Shown here one piece after another: positions 1 through 8,663 of a stretch of 14,991 nucleotides of DNA. Under the pieces are notes generated by a model. The model did not search any database and was not told where the DNA came from. It saw nothing but the letters and a program-made list of their open reading frames with translations. Within the stretch, counting starts at the first letter, position 1; every line of letters starts with the position of its first letter. The stretch is from an uncultured Eubacteriales bacterium (lineage in GTDB: Bacteria; Bacillota; Clostridia; UMGS1810), in the NCBI GenBank assembly GCA_900555295.1, contig USKN01000020.1, positions 1-14,991 on the forward strand, written 5' to 3'. Made by a program: the position numbers and the translations under genes.

Positions 1-13
1 TACGTTTATAAGC

Positions 14-50
14 TTAATTGCCGCGGGGCTTTAAGCCCCGCAACAATTAA
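14..50 (-). terminator. Operon-end hairpin, probable rho-independent-like terminator
   Basis: A 7-bp GC stem (GCGGGGC at 23-29 with GCCCCGC at 35-41, loop TTTAA) is extended by an outer TTAATTG/CAATTAA pairing (14-20 with 44-50). It begins 31 bases beyond the stop codon of the minus-strand gene ending at 81. It is by far the most stable hairpin I noticed in the window and one of the few GC-rich stretches. The T-run expected after the stem on the minus strand is poor (AGCTTATAA follows), so termination may be imperfect or the hairpin may also protect the 3' end. It is nearly symmetric and could act on a plus-strand transcript arriving from the other side. Confidence 0.7.
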
Positions 51-80
51 ATTACAAGAAGTTATATGTTTGTTTAAAAT

Positions 81-2753
81 TTAATTTTTACTGCTGTACG
101 CCGATGTAATAGGTATAATTTCGTTCATATTGTTAAATACAAACAATTCAACCGATTTAACGTCATCTCCCAAATTTGTAAACTTTTTGTTAATGTCTTT
201 GGATTTTCCGTTTGCAAGCGAGTCGTTTAAATCGTTTAATGAACAGGTTATTAATTTGTGTTCACTGTCGAATACCGCAATTAAAATAACCGATTCGGTT
301 AACGACGTACCCGAGTTGTTTAAAACGGTTGCATTAACATTTAATGTGCCGTCAGTAATTTTATCGGGAGTATCAATGCTTGTCCCGTTTGAATTTTTGT
401 ATGATACTGCTGTAAATTCAACACTGTTTTTGGTGTTATACTTGTATGTTGAAAGGAGTTTTGAATAGCCCTCGTTTGAATTGATTGTATCTTCAATTAC
501 AAGACCTATATTGTCGGTATCTGCCGCATCGGCAGCAAGTGCAATTTTCATAATTTTGTTATCGTCATCGATAAACGTTATCGTATAATCCGTACCGTAT
601 GCAAGTGCTTTACCGTTTTTATACAATTTAACCGCATTTTCTACGGTAGTATCATCAATTGCCTCTGTAAAATTAACGTTAAGTATTGTTTTACCGTCAT
701 CTGCATACGTTTTTTCCAAACTTTCAACAGCAAGCGGGTTTTGCTCTACCTTTACATAATTCATATAATAAGTTGAGCTTCTTGCTTTAGTTTCGTTAAT
801 TATAGATTCATCTGTTGTATTAAATGTTTGATACAGCGAGAATCTTAATTTGTTTATAACATCCGGCATTTCGCCCACTTTAAACGGATATTTAATTACC
901 TCGCCGGTAGTAGGATTGGTATATGCAATACTGTTTGCGTACGGCTCTTCCCAATAGGTGGAACCTTCTCTTTGCCAATATGCTCTGTATGTTCCGGTTG
1001 CAGGGTCTACCACAAATTTGTAGTTTATATATACTCCTCTGTTTGAGTCGTATTTTTCAATAAATAATTTTCTGTCTTTATTATCCGAACTTTTCCATAC
1101 AACTTTTTCGGACGCTTTGTAAAGGTCACCCTCATAATATAATTTTTCGTATTTTTCCTGTCCCGGATTATTATATGAACCCGTACCAAAATATGTGGTT
1201 TTAGCGGCTCCGTCTTTTGTGCCTATAAATGACGCTGTACCGTCCTGGCTTCTTAATCCGTTTTCTTTAGGCACTTTATAGCTCATTGTTATTGTAAATT
1301 TACCGTTTGCAGGTTTAATAGGTTCGGGAAGTTCAAAATAAAGGTCTTCCGTGCCGTTTGTTCTTTTACCGTTGGAGGTTAATTCCAAATCCTGATTACC
1401 GTCCCAATTCCATTGCAATACCTTTTTACCGATAGTTGTATCGCTCACTATACTAAAGTCGGCATATTTTGTATTGGTTGAAAAGTTTTTAATATCTGTT
1501 ATATTTGCTTTGTCGGCATATGCTTTTTCGGCTAAATCATTAAAATCAAATGTGTAATTAATGTATGTGTGATTGGTTACCAAATTAAACGTATAATCAC
1601 TGTTCATTTTGGGGTAACCCGGTTTATTGTTAACACCTTTTGTAATGCAAACTGTATATTTTTCATTATTTGCCGCACTTTTTGCAAAAAGAATATTTAT
1701 CTTTTTGGAGTCGGCACTGTCAACGCTTGCGGTATAGTCTGTACCGTATAACAATTCTTCGTCATTTTTTGTAACTTTAACGGTGTTTTCGTTTACGGTT
1801 GCCGCATCCAATGTTGTATTAAATACAACCGAAGCGGTATTGCCGGTGAAAAGCTCACCCGACGCAGGTGTTGTGCTTTCAACTTCAAGATTTGTTTGTT
1901 CTATTTTTACATAAGCTATTGTATATGTAGAAGTTGTATCAAATGAAGTTGTGGTATTATCAGAGGTTGCCCAATTCTCGTAAATTGAAAATCTTAATTT
2001 ATTGATTTCGGCAGGTAAATCACCTGTGGGCAATGTATAATCTTTATACGGTTCCTGCCACTCGGTATATCCGTCAGGCAAGTTACGTGCTCTGAAAGTT
2101 TCGGTTGCAGGATCAACCGTATATTCATACGTAATATACTTATTTTTATTGTTATTTGTATCAATCTGTACAAACCTACCGCCATTAACACTTGGCATAT
2201 TACTATTTGTATACCACATACTGTTGTCAACATATAATTTAAAATACTTTTCCTGTTCTTTGTTAAGCCAATTCATAAGCCCAAAATTAAGCTTTGCGTC
2301 AGCACCGTTTGAGTCTTTGCCCATAAAAGAACAAGTACCGTCAACACGTTTGGGGTAATCGTTTACTTTGTACTTCATTGTTATTTTAAACGGACCGTCG
2401 GCTGTTTTAATTGCGTTTGGAAGTTCAAAGTACAAATTCTCACGTGCCATTTTTTCGGCAACGGTTTTTGCTGTCCACTGAAGTACGTTACCGCCCGCCG
2501 CCGCGTCGTTTACAACTTCAAATTTAGACATTACTTCGTTTTGTTTTTCGCCCGTTTTATCTGTTGCGTCATTTGAAATGTTTGTAATTTTGTCAATACC
2601 GTCACCTGCGGTATTACTGTCAAAATCCCAGGTATAGCTTGCCAAACCCGAGGTTTGTCCGCTCTCATCGGCTGCAAGCACGGGCATAATTTGAAGTGTG
2701 CCGATTAACATAAATACAGCAAGTAAAAGCGAAATACTTTTGTTTTTTAACAT
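81..2753 (-). CDS. Secreted tandem sandwich/Big_5 protein, no catalytic domain seen
   Basis: The 890-residue protein starts at an ATG preceded by GGGAGG (2761-2766) with 7-base spacing. Residues 1-28 form a signal peptide ending VLA-A. The rest is an internal duplication: sandwich module 1 (about 39-286), Ig-like domain 1 (287-397), sandwich module 2 (398-671), Ig-like domain 2 (672-775), and a C-terminal sandwich of about 115 residues (776-890). The Ig-like domains match the SbsA/Big_5 pattern (TTPASGE, later LLYGTDYT or LAYGTDYT). The sandwich modules share ENLYFELP/EDLYFELP, VDPATxTxRA, W-x-E-P-Y and INKLRFSxY. No LPXTG motif, SLH domain, dockerin or transmembrane anchor is visible, so it is probably released or held by its binding modules. 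It is the last gene of the transporter operon. Inference: it binds glycan or acts as a scaffold. The function is unproven and I recognise no named family for the sandwich module. Confidence 0.85.
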   Translation of the reverse strand: MLKNKSISLLLAVFMLIGTLQIMPVLAADESGQTSGLASYTWDFDSNTAGDGIDKITNISNDATDKTGEKQNEVMSKFEVVNDAAAGGNVLQWTAKTVAEKMARENLYFELPNAIKTADGPFKITMKYKVNDYPKRVDGTCSFMGKDSNGADAKLNFGLMNWLNKEQEKYFKLYVDNSMWYTNSNMPSVNGGRFVQIDTNNNKNKYITYEYTVDPATETFRARNLPDGYTEWQEPYKDYTLPTGDLPAEINKLRFSIYENWATSDNTTTSFDTTSTYTIAYVKIEQTNLEVESTTPASGELFTGNTASVVFNTTLDAATVNENTVKVTKNDEELLYGTDYTASVDSADSKKINILFAKSAANNEKYTVCITKGVNNKPGYPKMNSDYTFNLVTNHTYINYTFDFNDLAEKAYADKANITDIKNFSTNTKYADFSIVSDTTIGKKVLQWNWDGNQDLELTSNGKRTNGTEDLYFELPEPIKPANGKFTITMSYKVPKENGLRSQDGTASFIGTKDGAAKTTYFGTGSYNNPGQEKYEKLYYEGDLYKASEKVVWKSSDNKDRKLFIEKYDSNRGVYINYKFVVDPATGTYRAYWQREGSTYWEEPYANSIAYTNPTTGEVIKYPFKVGEMPDVINKLRFSLYQTFNTTDESIINETKARSSTYYMNYVKVEQNPLAVESLEKTYADDGKTILNVNFTEAIDDTTVENAVKLYKNGKALAYGTDYTITFIDDDNKIMKIALAADAADTDNIGLVIEDTINSNEGYSKLLSTYKYNTKNSVEFTAVSYKNSNGTSIDTPDKITDGTLNVNATVLNNSGTSLTESVILIAVFDSEHKLITCSLNDLNDSLANGKSKDINKKFTNLGDDVKSVELFVFNNMNEIIPITSAYSSKN

Positions 2754-2786
2754 AATAAATCCTCCCTAAAAAATTTATTTTTTATT

Positions 2787-2809
2787 ATTAAATGAATAAA
2801 TCATTTAAT
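2787..2809. repeat. AT-rich hairpin between two secreted-protein genes
   Basis: A 9-bp perfect inverted repeat, ATTAAATGA (2787-2795) and TCATTTAAT (2801-2809), has a 5-base loop. It lies in the 77-base gap between the beta-helix gene and the last gene. On the minus strand it is followed by A-rich sequence, not a T-run, so it is not a convincing terminator. It could be an RNA processing or stability element that sets different levels for the two genes. In such AT-rich DNA it could also be chance. Confidence 0.35.
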
Positions 2810-2830
2810 TTAAGAATAATCGGGCTTTTT

Positions 2831-5800
2831 TTATTTTACTACAGTACACCCGCCCAGAGGTGTAAGTTTTTTTAAACTGTTCAGTTGATAACACTTAATA
2901 TAAAAATCATTGCCAAACAAACTTTTGTTTAAATTAACAGAGCTTGCGGTTTCAAGGTTAATAACTTTAATTAACTCACCGTCTGCGGAGTATGCGGCTA
3001 TTATATTGCAAAGTTTAGAATAATCGGGTTGTGACGAAAATTTTATACAAAAAGTATCTTTTGTATATTCTTTTAAATTCGCGATTTCATCTCCCGAATA
3101 ACTTTCACATACATATGCGCATTTATTTGGAGTAACTTTAATATTGTTAAACCTACAAATAAAGTCATCGGTGTTTTGTTTATTTGATGCATAGTACTTT
3201 ACTCTGTCAACATAATCCGGAATGACGGACACGTTTTTTTCAAACAATCGATTGTATACACCGTCGATGTTTTTGTACACCGTTATTTTTTTGTTTTGTG
3301 TATCAAGCAACACTTTAATTTGCACAAATTTATTTAATAATTCGTTACAGCTAATCGGTATATTTTCACCTGCATACTTAAGCGTTTGCGTTTGACAATT
3401 ATACAAACCTTCAGCTGCTGTAATGCTTAAATCGGGGTTTTGCTCGTTATAACCCTGAATTGCCAAAAATCCCACATTGCCCAGCGTATCGGAGTTTATG
3501 TTTATACCCGTTTCAAACTCAATTGTGCTTTGAGCCGACAATAAGGGTTTAAATACATATGAAAAGCAATTGTTATACGAAAAATCAGCTTTATTATGAG
3601 TAAGCTCTAAGCAAGCTTCATCGCCCAATACATCTGCTGTGAGCGACGCTGTGCCAAACGGTGTATATGTAATTAATCCATCGTAATAACTTTCTGCCGC
3701 CGCACCTTTTTTGTAACGGGTACAGTCAATATTAAGTCCGTTGTACGATAAAATGTTTGTATACTCTTTACCGTTACAAAACGTTGGTTTATTTGGTTTA
3801 TCGCCCGTAGGTCCCGCGCCCGAAATATCGGGTTCGCTGCACCCCGTCTGCTTTACTTGTGTGCTGTAAGTTACATATGTGCCGTCGGTTGCCATATCAT
3901 TCATATTTGTGCTTTTATAATTGTTTGACACATTTCCGTTTTGGCTTACAACACTTGAAAGTTTAATATAATTTGTTTTATTTGCGTTTGGCGATACATA
4001 TACATTACCCCAAATTTCGCCGTCCGTTATAACCGACGCGTCGGTATTTGTGCTGTCGGAATTTTGTTTATCCAAATCCAATACAAATTTTTTGTAGTTT
4101 GGATATTTTTTAAACCAATCGCTTTCGCTGTACCCGTAAGAGTTACGCAGGCTGTTAACAAAAGTCCACATATATCCGTTATTTGATTTTAACGAGTCCT
4201 TTACCGCATTTGAACGTGTAAGATATCCCCCGCCCTCATAAGAGTTATAAACCGCGTTATTAGTAAATCTGTTAGAACGTCCGCCTCCAAAATTAAAGGG
4301 GCTTACACAGTTATAAAACAAATTTTCGCTCACGGTTACGTCCTGCAAAAGGTCGTCAATATAAATACCGAAAACATCGGCATATTCAAGCTCGCTTTTA
4401 AAAGATTTTATATCTTTAAAAATGTTGTTAGATATAACATTGCCTCTGTATGTTGGGTTAACGCGCGAATATATGGCGCCGGCGTCTTCCGTTTCGGTTA
4501 CTACGTTTTCAAAAACATTGTTTTTTATAATGTTTTCGCATCCGTAAAAAAGTATTGCAGAATGCGGATGATTATAAAATTTATTGTTTGTAATTTCAAA
4601 CCCGACGCCCGACGTATACACAAACGGGCTGTATGTTTTTACAAGTCTGCCTCCGTACTCAAATTCGCAATTGTTTACAACATAGCCGGCACCGGTGAGT
4701 GATGGGATATCGCCCCCGTCAAGGTATAAGCTTATATATCCGTTGTTGGCAAAATACGAATTTGTAATATTGCACTTTGTACTCTTTTTTGCCGTAATTC
4801 CGTTTGCACCCGTATTGTATATGTAACAGTCCGATACGGTAATATTTGAACCTTTATATATTTTAATACCCGCACCGCGTGTATTTTTTATTGTAATGCC
4901 GCTAACCGTAATGTTATCGGCACCCGATATAATATTAAATACACCGTCTGTTGTACCTGTAATCTCTATATTGTTTTGCTCGCCCGTATCAACCATTAAA
5001 TATGCCGCTTTTTCATCATAATTTATATAATATTCCCCAATATTATCTATTTCCTCCGGCAAATTATAAAATCTGTATCGGCGGTTTGAACTGAAAGAAC
5101 TTTTGTTTTGCGAAACGGTAACCTCACCGGTATTATCATTAAAGCTTAATGCCTTTCCTCTCTCGTACTGATAGTCGGCATACCAATAACCCTCAACCAT
5201 TACATCGCTTGCCGTATCTTTCCAAAATTTCTCCTTTGACGATACAAACGTATATGTTCCGTCCGAGTTTTGCGTAACCTCGCCCGTATAATCCCATTTT
5301 CCGTTATTGGGCCAGGCGGCAAGTTTTTGTATTTCGCCGTTATTTACTATCTCACAGTTTGCCACTTCGTTATTATTATCGGAGCGGAAAATATCGTCAT
5401 ACTGCGATAAATCAATGCGAATAATGTTTTTAAGCAAATCACGGTTTAAACGCCCGTCACAATCCAGCGAATTTGCACTTCGTATTTGACTGTTTTCAAT
5501 TTTATATGCACCGCTCACTACAGCATTTTCTCCATGGTAAGCACTTATTGTCATACCCAAACAGGTATCGTCCAAATACAAAGTATTATGTATTTTGTAC
5601 TCACCTCCGCGCAGATAAATTGCAGGTTTAATATTTATTTGTGCGCCGAGTGCTTTCCATTTGGCAACAGCACTTTCAATATTTAAAAACGGATTGCTTA
5701 TTGTACCGTTGCCGCTGTCGCTACCGTAAGGCGAAACAAATATACCGCTTGAGTACATTGATATAAGCTGTGTTTTGTTGCCTGCGGTAAAATTAAAAGT

Positions 5801-6877
5801 AAGTATGTCTTTTAATTTGGCATAATAATCTCGGTTATTTATACCTTTAAATGTAACGGTATATGCACTTCCCTGCGGCGGTGTTTCGGTAAATTTAATC
5901 TGCAAAGTGCAATCGTCTTTTTTAACTGTCGTATAGTCGGTGTTTTGTTTAAGTGACGTTCCGTCTTTACTTACAACCAATGTTCTTGAATTAATTGTAG
6001 CCAATTCAATTTTTGAATTGAATGTAACTTCAAAATAAGATTTACTTAAAATTCCGCCGTTATCCACATTTGACGATACGCAATCAAGATACTGATTTAC
6101 GCTTATGTTTTTAAATGCGATTTTTGCGTTATTGTCTGCCGCCGTACCCTGCAGCATACGTATATCAAAATATAAATATTCAAACGATTGCGGCAAAGTA
6201 CCGGCAGGCAATATGCCTTGTTCAAGCGTATCATTTAACTTATATTCGCCGTACGGTTCATACCAATGAGCGTCTGCATCTTTTTTGTAATAAAACCTAA
6301 ATCCGGTGCTTTTATTCGTACCTATACACGGGTATATAACATACCTGAACGTGTAAAAATCTTCTTTTAAATCGTCGGATTTTAGTTTAAGGTTTTCTTT
6401 AAAATTATCAACATAATTTTGCCAACTGTTTGCGACATAAATATTGTTATCGGCAGATAGCCTTAATATATCTATGTTTGACCACTGATACAGTCCAAAA
6501 ACCGTATTGTCGGGCAAACACGGAAACCCACCCAAAGCAAATTCACCATCAAGTATTTTTAAACTTACATCAATTGTAATGGGGCCGTTTACCAAATAAA
6601 GTTTTTTCGGCAGTTTATATTGCATTCTTGTTTGATTGCCTGCTGTATAAAAATTTTTTACACTCCATACAAGAGATTTATATGCGTCAACTTCATCATA
6701 GTACAAGCTTTTTTCGGCATTGCCCGATACATTAACACACTCAAATCCATCGTTTGACGGATTTAGTGAATTAAGGGTTGTGTACGGTACACCTTGTTCA
6801 TTTGCAGATGCATAAAAGCTATTAAAGACAATCAAAAACATAATTAAAAATGCCGCTGTCTGCTTGATGTTTTTCAA
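2831..6877 (-). CDS. Secreted right-handed beta-helix protein, putative glycan-cleaving enzyme (GH141-like?)
   Basis: This is a 1348-residue protein counted from the TTG at 6877. The signal peptide is 1-25 (hydrophobic core, then ASA). A W-x-E-P-Y sandwich module follows (about 27-265, WYEPY near 205), then an Ig-like Big_5 domain (266-367). A right-handed parallel beta-helix spans about 378-900. It opens with the N-cap pattern FVSPYGSDSGNGT and PFLNIESAV, continues with LRGGEYKI, and has many NNxF-type Asn-ladder coils. DAGAIY (D798) and GIYIDD (D841/D842), followed by GGGRSN, resemble the conserved face of GH141 and related beta-helix hydrolases. A diverged sandwich (about 1040-1250) and the shared C-terminal module (1262-1348) complete it. 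The family is from memory, and a lyase or another beta-helix GH is possible. About 27 cysteines in the mature chain are unusual. It lies 34 bases after the frameshifted gene and in the same operon, and is the only candidate enzyme here. Confidence 0.8.
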   Translation of the reverse strand: MKNIKQTAAFLIMFLIVFNSFYASANEQGVPYTTLNSLNPSNDGFECVNVSGNAEKSLYYDEVDAYKSLVWSVKNFYTAGNQTRMQYKLPKKLYLVNGPITIDVSLKILDGEFALGGFPCLPDNTVFGLYQWSNIDILRLSADNNIYVANSWQNYVDNFKENLKLKSDDLKEDFYTFRYVIYPCIGTNKSTGFRFYYKKDADAHWYEPYGEYKLNDTLEQGILPAGTLPQSFEYLYFDIRMLQGTAADNNAKIAFKNISVNQYLDCVSSNVDNGGILSKSYFEVTFNSKIELATINSRTLVVSKDGTSLKQNTDYTTVKKDDCTLQIKFTETPPQGSAYTVTFKGINNRDYYAKLKDILTFNFTAGNKTQLISMYSSGIFVSPYGSDSGNGTISNPFLNIESAVAKWKALGAQINIKPAIYLRGGEYKIHNTLYLDDTCLGMTISAYHGENAVVSGAYKIENSQIRSANSLDCDGRLNRDLLKNIIRIDLSQYDDIFRSDNNNEVANCEIVNNGEIQKLAAWPNNGKWDYTGEVTQNSDGTYTFVSSKEKFWKDTASDVMVEGYWYADYQYERGKALSFNDNTGEVTVSQNKSSFSSNRRYRFYNLPEEIDNIGEYYINYDEKAAYLMVDTGEQNNIEITGTTDGVFNIISGADNITVSGITIKNTRGAGIKIYKGSNITVSDCYIYNTGANGITAKKSTKCNITNSYFANNGYISLYLDGGDIPSLTGAGYVVNNCEFEYGGRLVKTYSPFVYTSGVGFEITNNKFYNHPHSAILFYGCENIIKNNVFENVVTETEDAGAIYSRVNPTYRGNVISNNIFKDIKSFKSELEYADVFGIYIDDLLQDVTVSENLFYNCVSPFNFGGGRSNRFTNNAVYNSYEGGGYLTRSNAVKDSLKSNNGYMWTFVNSLRNSYGYSESDWFKKYPNYKKFVLDLDKQNSDSTNTDASVITDGEIWGNVYVSPNANKTNYIKLSSVVSQNGNVSNNYKSTNMNDMATDGTYVTYSTQVKQTGCSEPDISGAGPTGDKPNKPTFCNGKEYTNILSYNGLNIDCTRYKKGAAAESYYDGLITYTPFGTASLTADVLGDEACLELTHNKADFSYNNCFSYVFKPLLSAQSTIEFETGININSDTLGNVGFLAIQGYNEQNPDLSITAAEGLYNCQTQTLKYAGENIPISCNELLNKFVQIKVLLDTQNKKITVYKNIDGVYNRLFEKNVSVIPDYVDRVKYYASNKQNTDDFICRFNNIKVTPNKCAYVCESYSGDEIANLKEYTKDTFCIKFSSQPDYSKLCNIIAAYSADGELIKVINLETASSVNLNKSLFGNDFYIKCYQLNSLKKLTPLGGCTVVK

Positions 6878-6882
6878 ACACG

Positions 6883-6890
6883 TCACCTCC
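6883..6890 (-). promoter_or_regulatory. Strong ribosome binding site that fixes a TTG start
   Basis: GGAGGTGA on the minus strand ends a few bases before TTG (6877-6875), which begins M-K-N-I-K-Q and a clean signal peptide. A longer reading from GTG at 6892 would translate the Shine-Dalgarno sequence itself and add only five residues (MEVTC), with no ribosome site of its own. Confidence 0.75.
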
Positions 6891-6911
6891 ACATAAGCAG
6901 TTTTTATCGGT

Positions 6912-8663
6912 TTACTCCAAAATTACTTTCGGCAAGAGCGAATACGTGTTTACAAAACCGTTTAACAGTCGTAAAACAATATAATATTCGCCGTCGGTCA
7001 AATCCTGCGGTTTATCAAACGTAAATGTTTTATCGTATTGCGAATATACGCTCTCACTTTCGGCGGCAATATTTTCATCAAAATCCAGCTTAATAATCGC
7101 ACCGTCCGATTTGCGAACAAGAGCGGCAAACAGTACATATTTTTTACCCGACGCAAGTTTGGAATTTGCTTTTACTTGGGCATTTACCGTTACTGAATCA
7201 CCTTTTGATATACTGCCCTTCAAAATGTAATTTTGAGCAGTGGTAAAGTTTATAAGCGTTTTATCGCTTTTGCCGCGTTTAACGGTATTGGCTTCAATAC
7301 CCTCCGTTTGCAGCACATATTTGGTGTCGGCCTTTAACGGATTTAAAATATTAATGTATACAATACCGTTTGTACCGTCCGAATTGTTTTTACCTATAAT
7401 TTCAATTTCGTCCACATCAACATTTTCCTTATCCGTTACTTGCATAAGTTTAACGGTTTCGGCATTTGCCGAATTTTCAACAATCGGCATATTATATTCA
7501 AGTTCAATTGTTTTAATAAATCCGTCAACATCAATATCACCGTCACTTACCGTGCTTTTAACAAGTGCGGGTGTATGTATCTGCGAAATTTCCAAATTAT
7601 CTATCCAATATATACCGTCAACACCAAATGTTTTTAAATTGCTGTTTGCAACAACTCTGAAAGACATTGTCTTTATTACATCGGGATATATTTGGCTATC
7701 CTTTAAATTAAAAGATTTTTCCGTCCATACGGTATCGGACTGCGGCTTATGTTTAACGGTAACGGTACGGTTATTTGGATTATATACATAACACAAATCG
7801 TACCATCCGCTTTTAAGCTGGGCTGTTGTATAAATATTGGTTCCGTCAGGATATCGTATAGCGTCGTTTGAATAAGAAACCATTCCTGCGTCAACTTTTA
7901 CCGTTGTATTTGGATTGCTTAAATTATATCCCCTCATTTGCGGTCCGGCAATCAAATAATCGGGCTGTTCGCCGTAAAGCGAAAACGACACAACAACATT
8001 ACCTTTATTTGTTTCAACGGGTTCGGGCAAATCAACATTTAAAAACCCGCCTTTTCCCGAAGCATCGATATTTGTTTTATATTTTATTGCAGTTTCGCCG
8101 TCTTTTGTTGTATCAACAGTAACATATGTTTTATCGGTTTGGCTTGAGGATGAAAACGGTTCTGTGGAATATTTAAAAATGCCGTCTTTATATTCCGATA
8201 GATCGCCTTGCGGTACACCGCTGAAGTCCTCTTTATACTGCACATATCCCTCATCAATTTCACCCGTAAAGTTTACACATATTGTTTCGCCCTCATTAAG
8301 CTTTGCAAAGCCCGCGTTTACGGAGTTAATTCTGTCGCTTAACGTAACGGTATACATTTCGCCGCCGCTCGGCAAATCGTTTAATACAATTTCAATTGCA
8401 TTGGGTTCATCATCGTTTAAGCGTACAGTGTAATCTTCGGCATATATAAGGTTTTGTCCGTCTTTTTCTACAGATAAACTGTCGGAGTCGACGCTGTCCG
8501 CATCAACGGGTGAATTTAAATACAGTTTTATTACTTTGCCCTTTAATTTACCGTTATTTTCGGGGGCGCTCGTATCAAGCTCCAATCCTTGATTTACGCT
8601 TAATGACGCTATTTTGTATTTAGAGTCTTCTTTAAGCTTTGAAGCGTCGTTTTCGTAACTGCG
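6912..8663 (-). pseudogene. C-terminal part of frameshifted secreted sandwich/Big_5 protein
   Basis: The open frame runs from just after an in-frame TAA (8664-8666) to the stop at 6912. The first possible start is a TTG at 8585, with AGGA directly abutting it and no usable spacing, so separate translation is doubtful. From that TTG (557 codons), a Big_5-like domain covers residues 1-110 (YAEDYTV), a diverged sandwich 112-338 (VYNPNNRTVTV, VWTEK), another Ig-like domain 340-450, and a C-terminal sandwich 455-557 that resembles the ends of the other two secreted proteins. There is no signal peptide. The residues just upstream of the TTG (YENDAS to SVNQG) continue the sandwich module that breaks off in the 8632-9432 fragment, so the two are one gene of about 845 residues interrupted by a frameshift. 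If the shift is real, this part is probably not exported. If it is an assembly error, the intact protein is a non-catalytic secreted binding protein. Confidence 0.7.
8632..8663 (-). other. Frameshift junction in the first secreted-protein gene
   Basis: The two halves of the gene overlap here in different frames. The upstream frame is homologous to its paralogue through DTVTQLR and then runs into KRRFKA-stop. The downstream frame picks up at YENDAS. The paralogue in the 81-2753 gene reads INKLRFSIYENWAT at this place. Going from the Leu codon TTA to the GAA codon leaves one base where five codons are expected, which equals a net loss of 14 bases. Programmed frameshifting is unlikely because there is no slippery heptamer and residues are missing. 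Confidence 0.7.

Noticed and set aside
130..468. A 112-codon plus-strand frame near the window start
   Set aside because: It lies antisense inside the 890-residue gene, whose frame shows clear domain repeats; no ribosome site or family signal supports it.
7240..7791. A 183-codon plus-strand frame opposite the second part of the frameshifted gene
   Set aside because: It is a mirror frame of a well-supported minus-strand coding region, with low-complexity Ser/Leu/Ile-rich content, no ribosome site and no recognisable domain.
8632..8663. Programmed ribosomal frameshift
   Set aside because: No slippery heptamer or downstream pseudoknot is apparent, and a +1 shift would still omit about five residues conserved in the paralogue, so a deletion or assembly error fits better.
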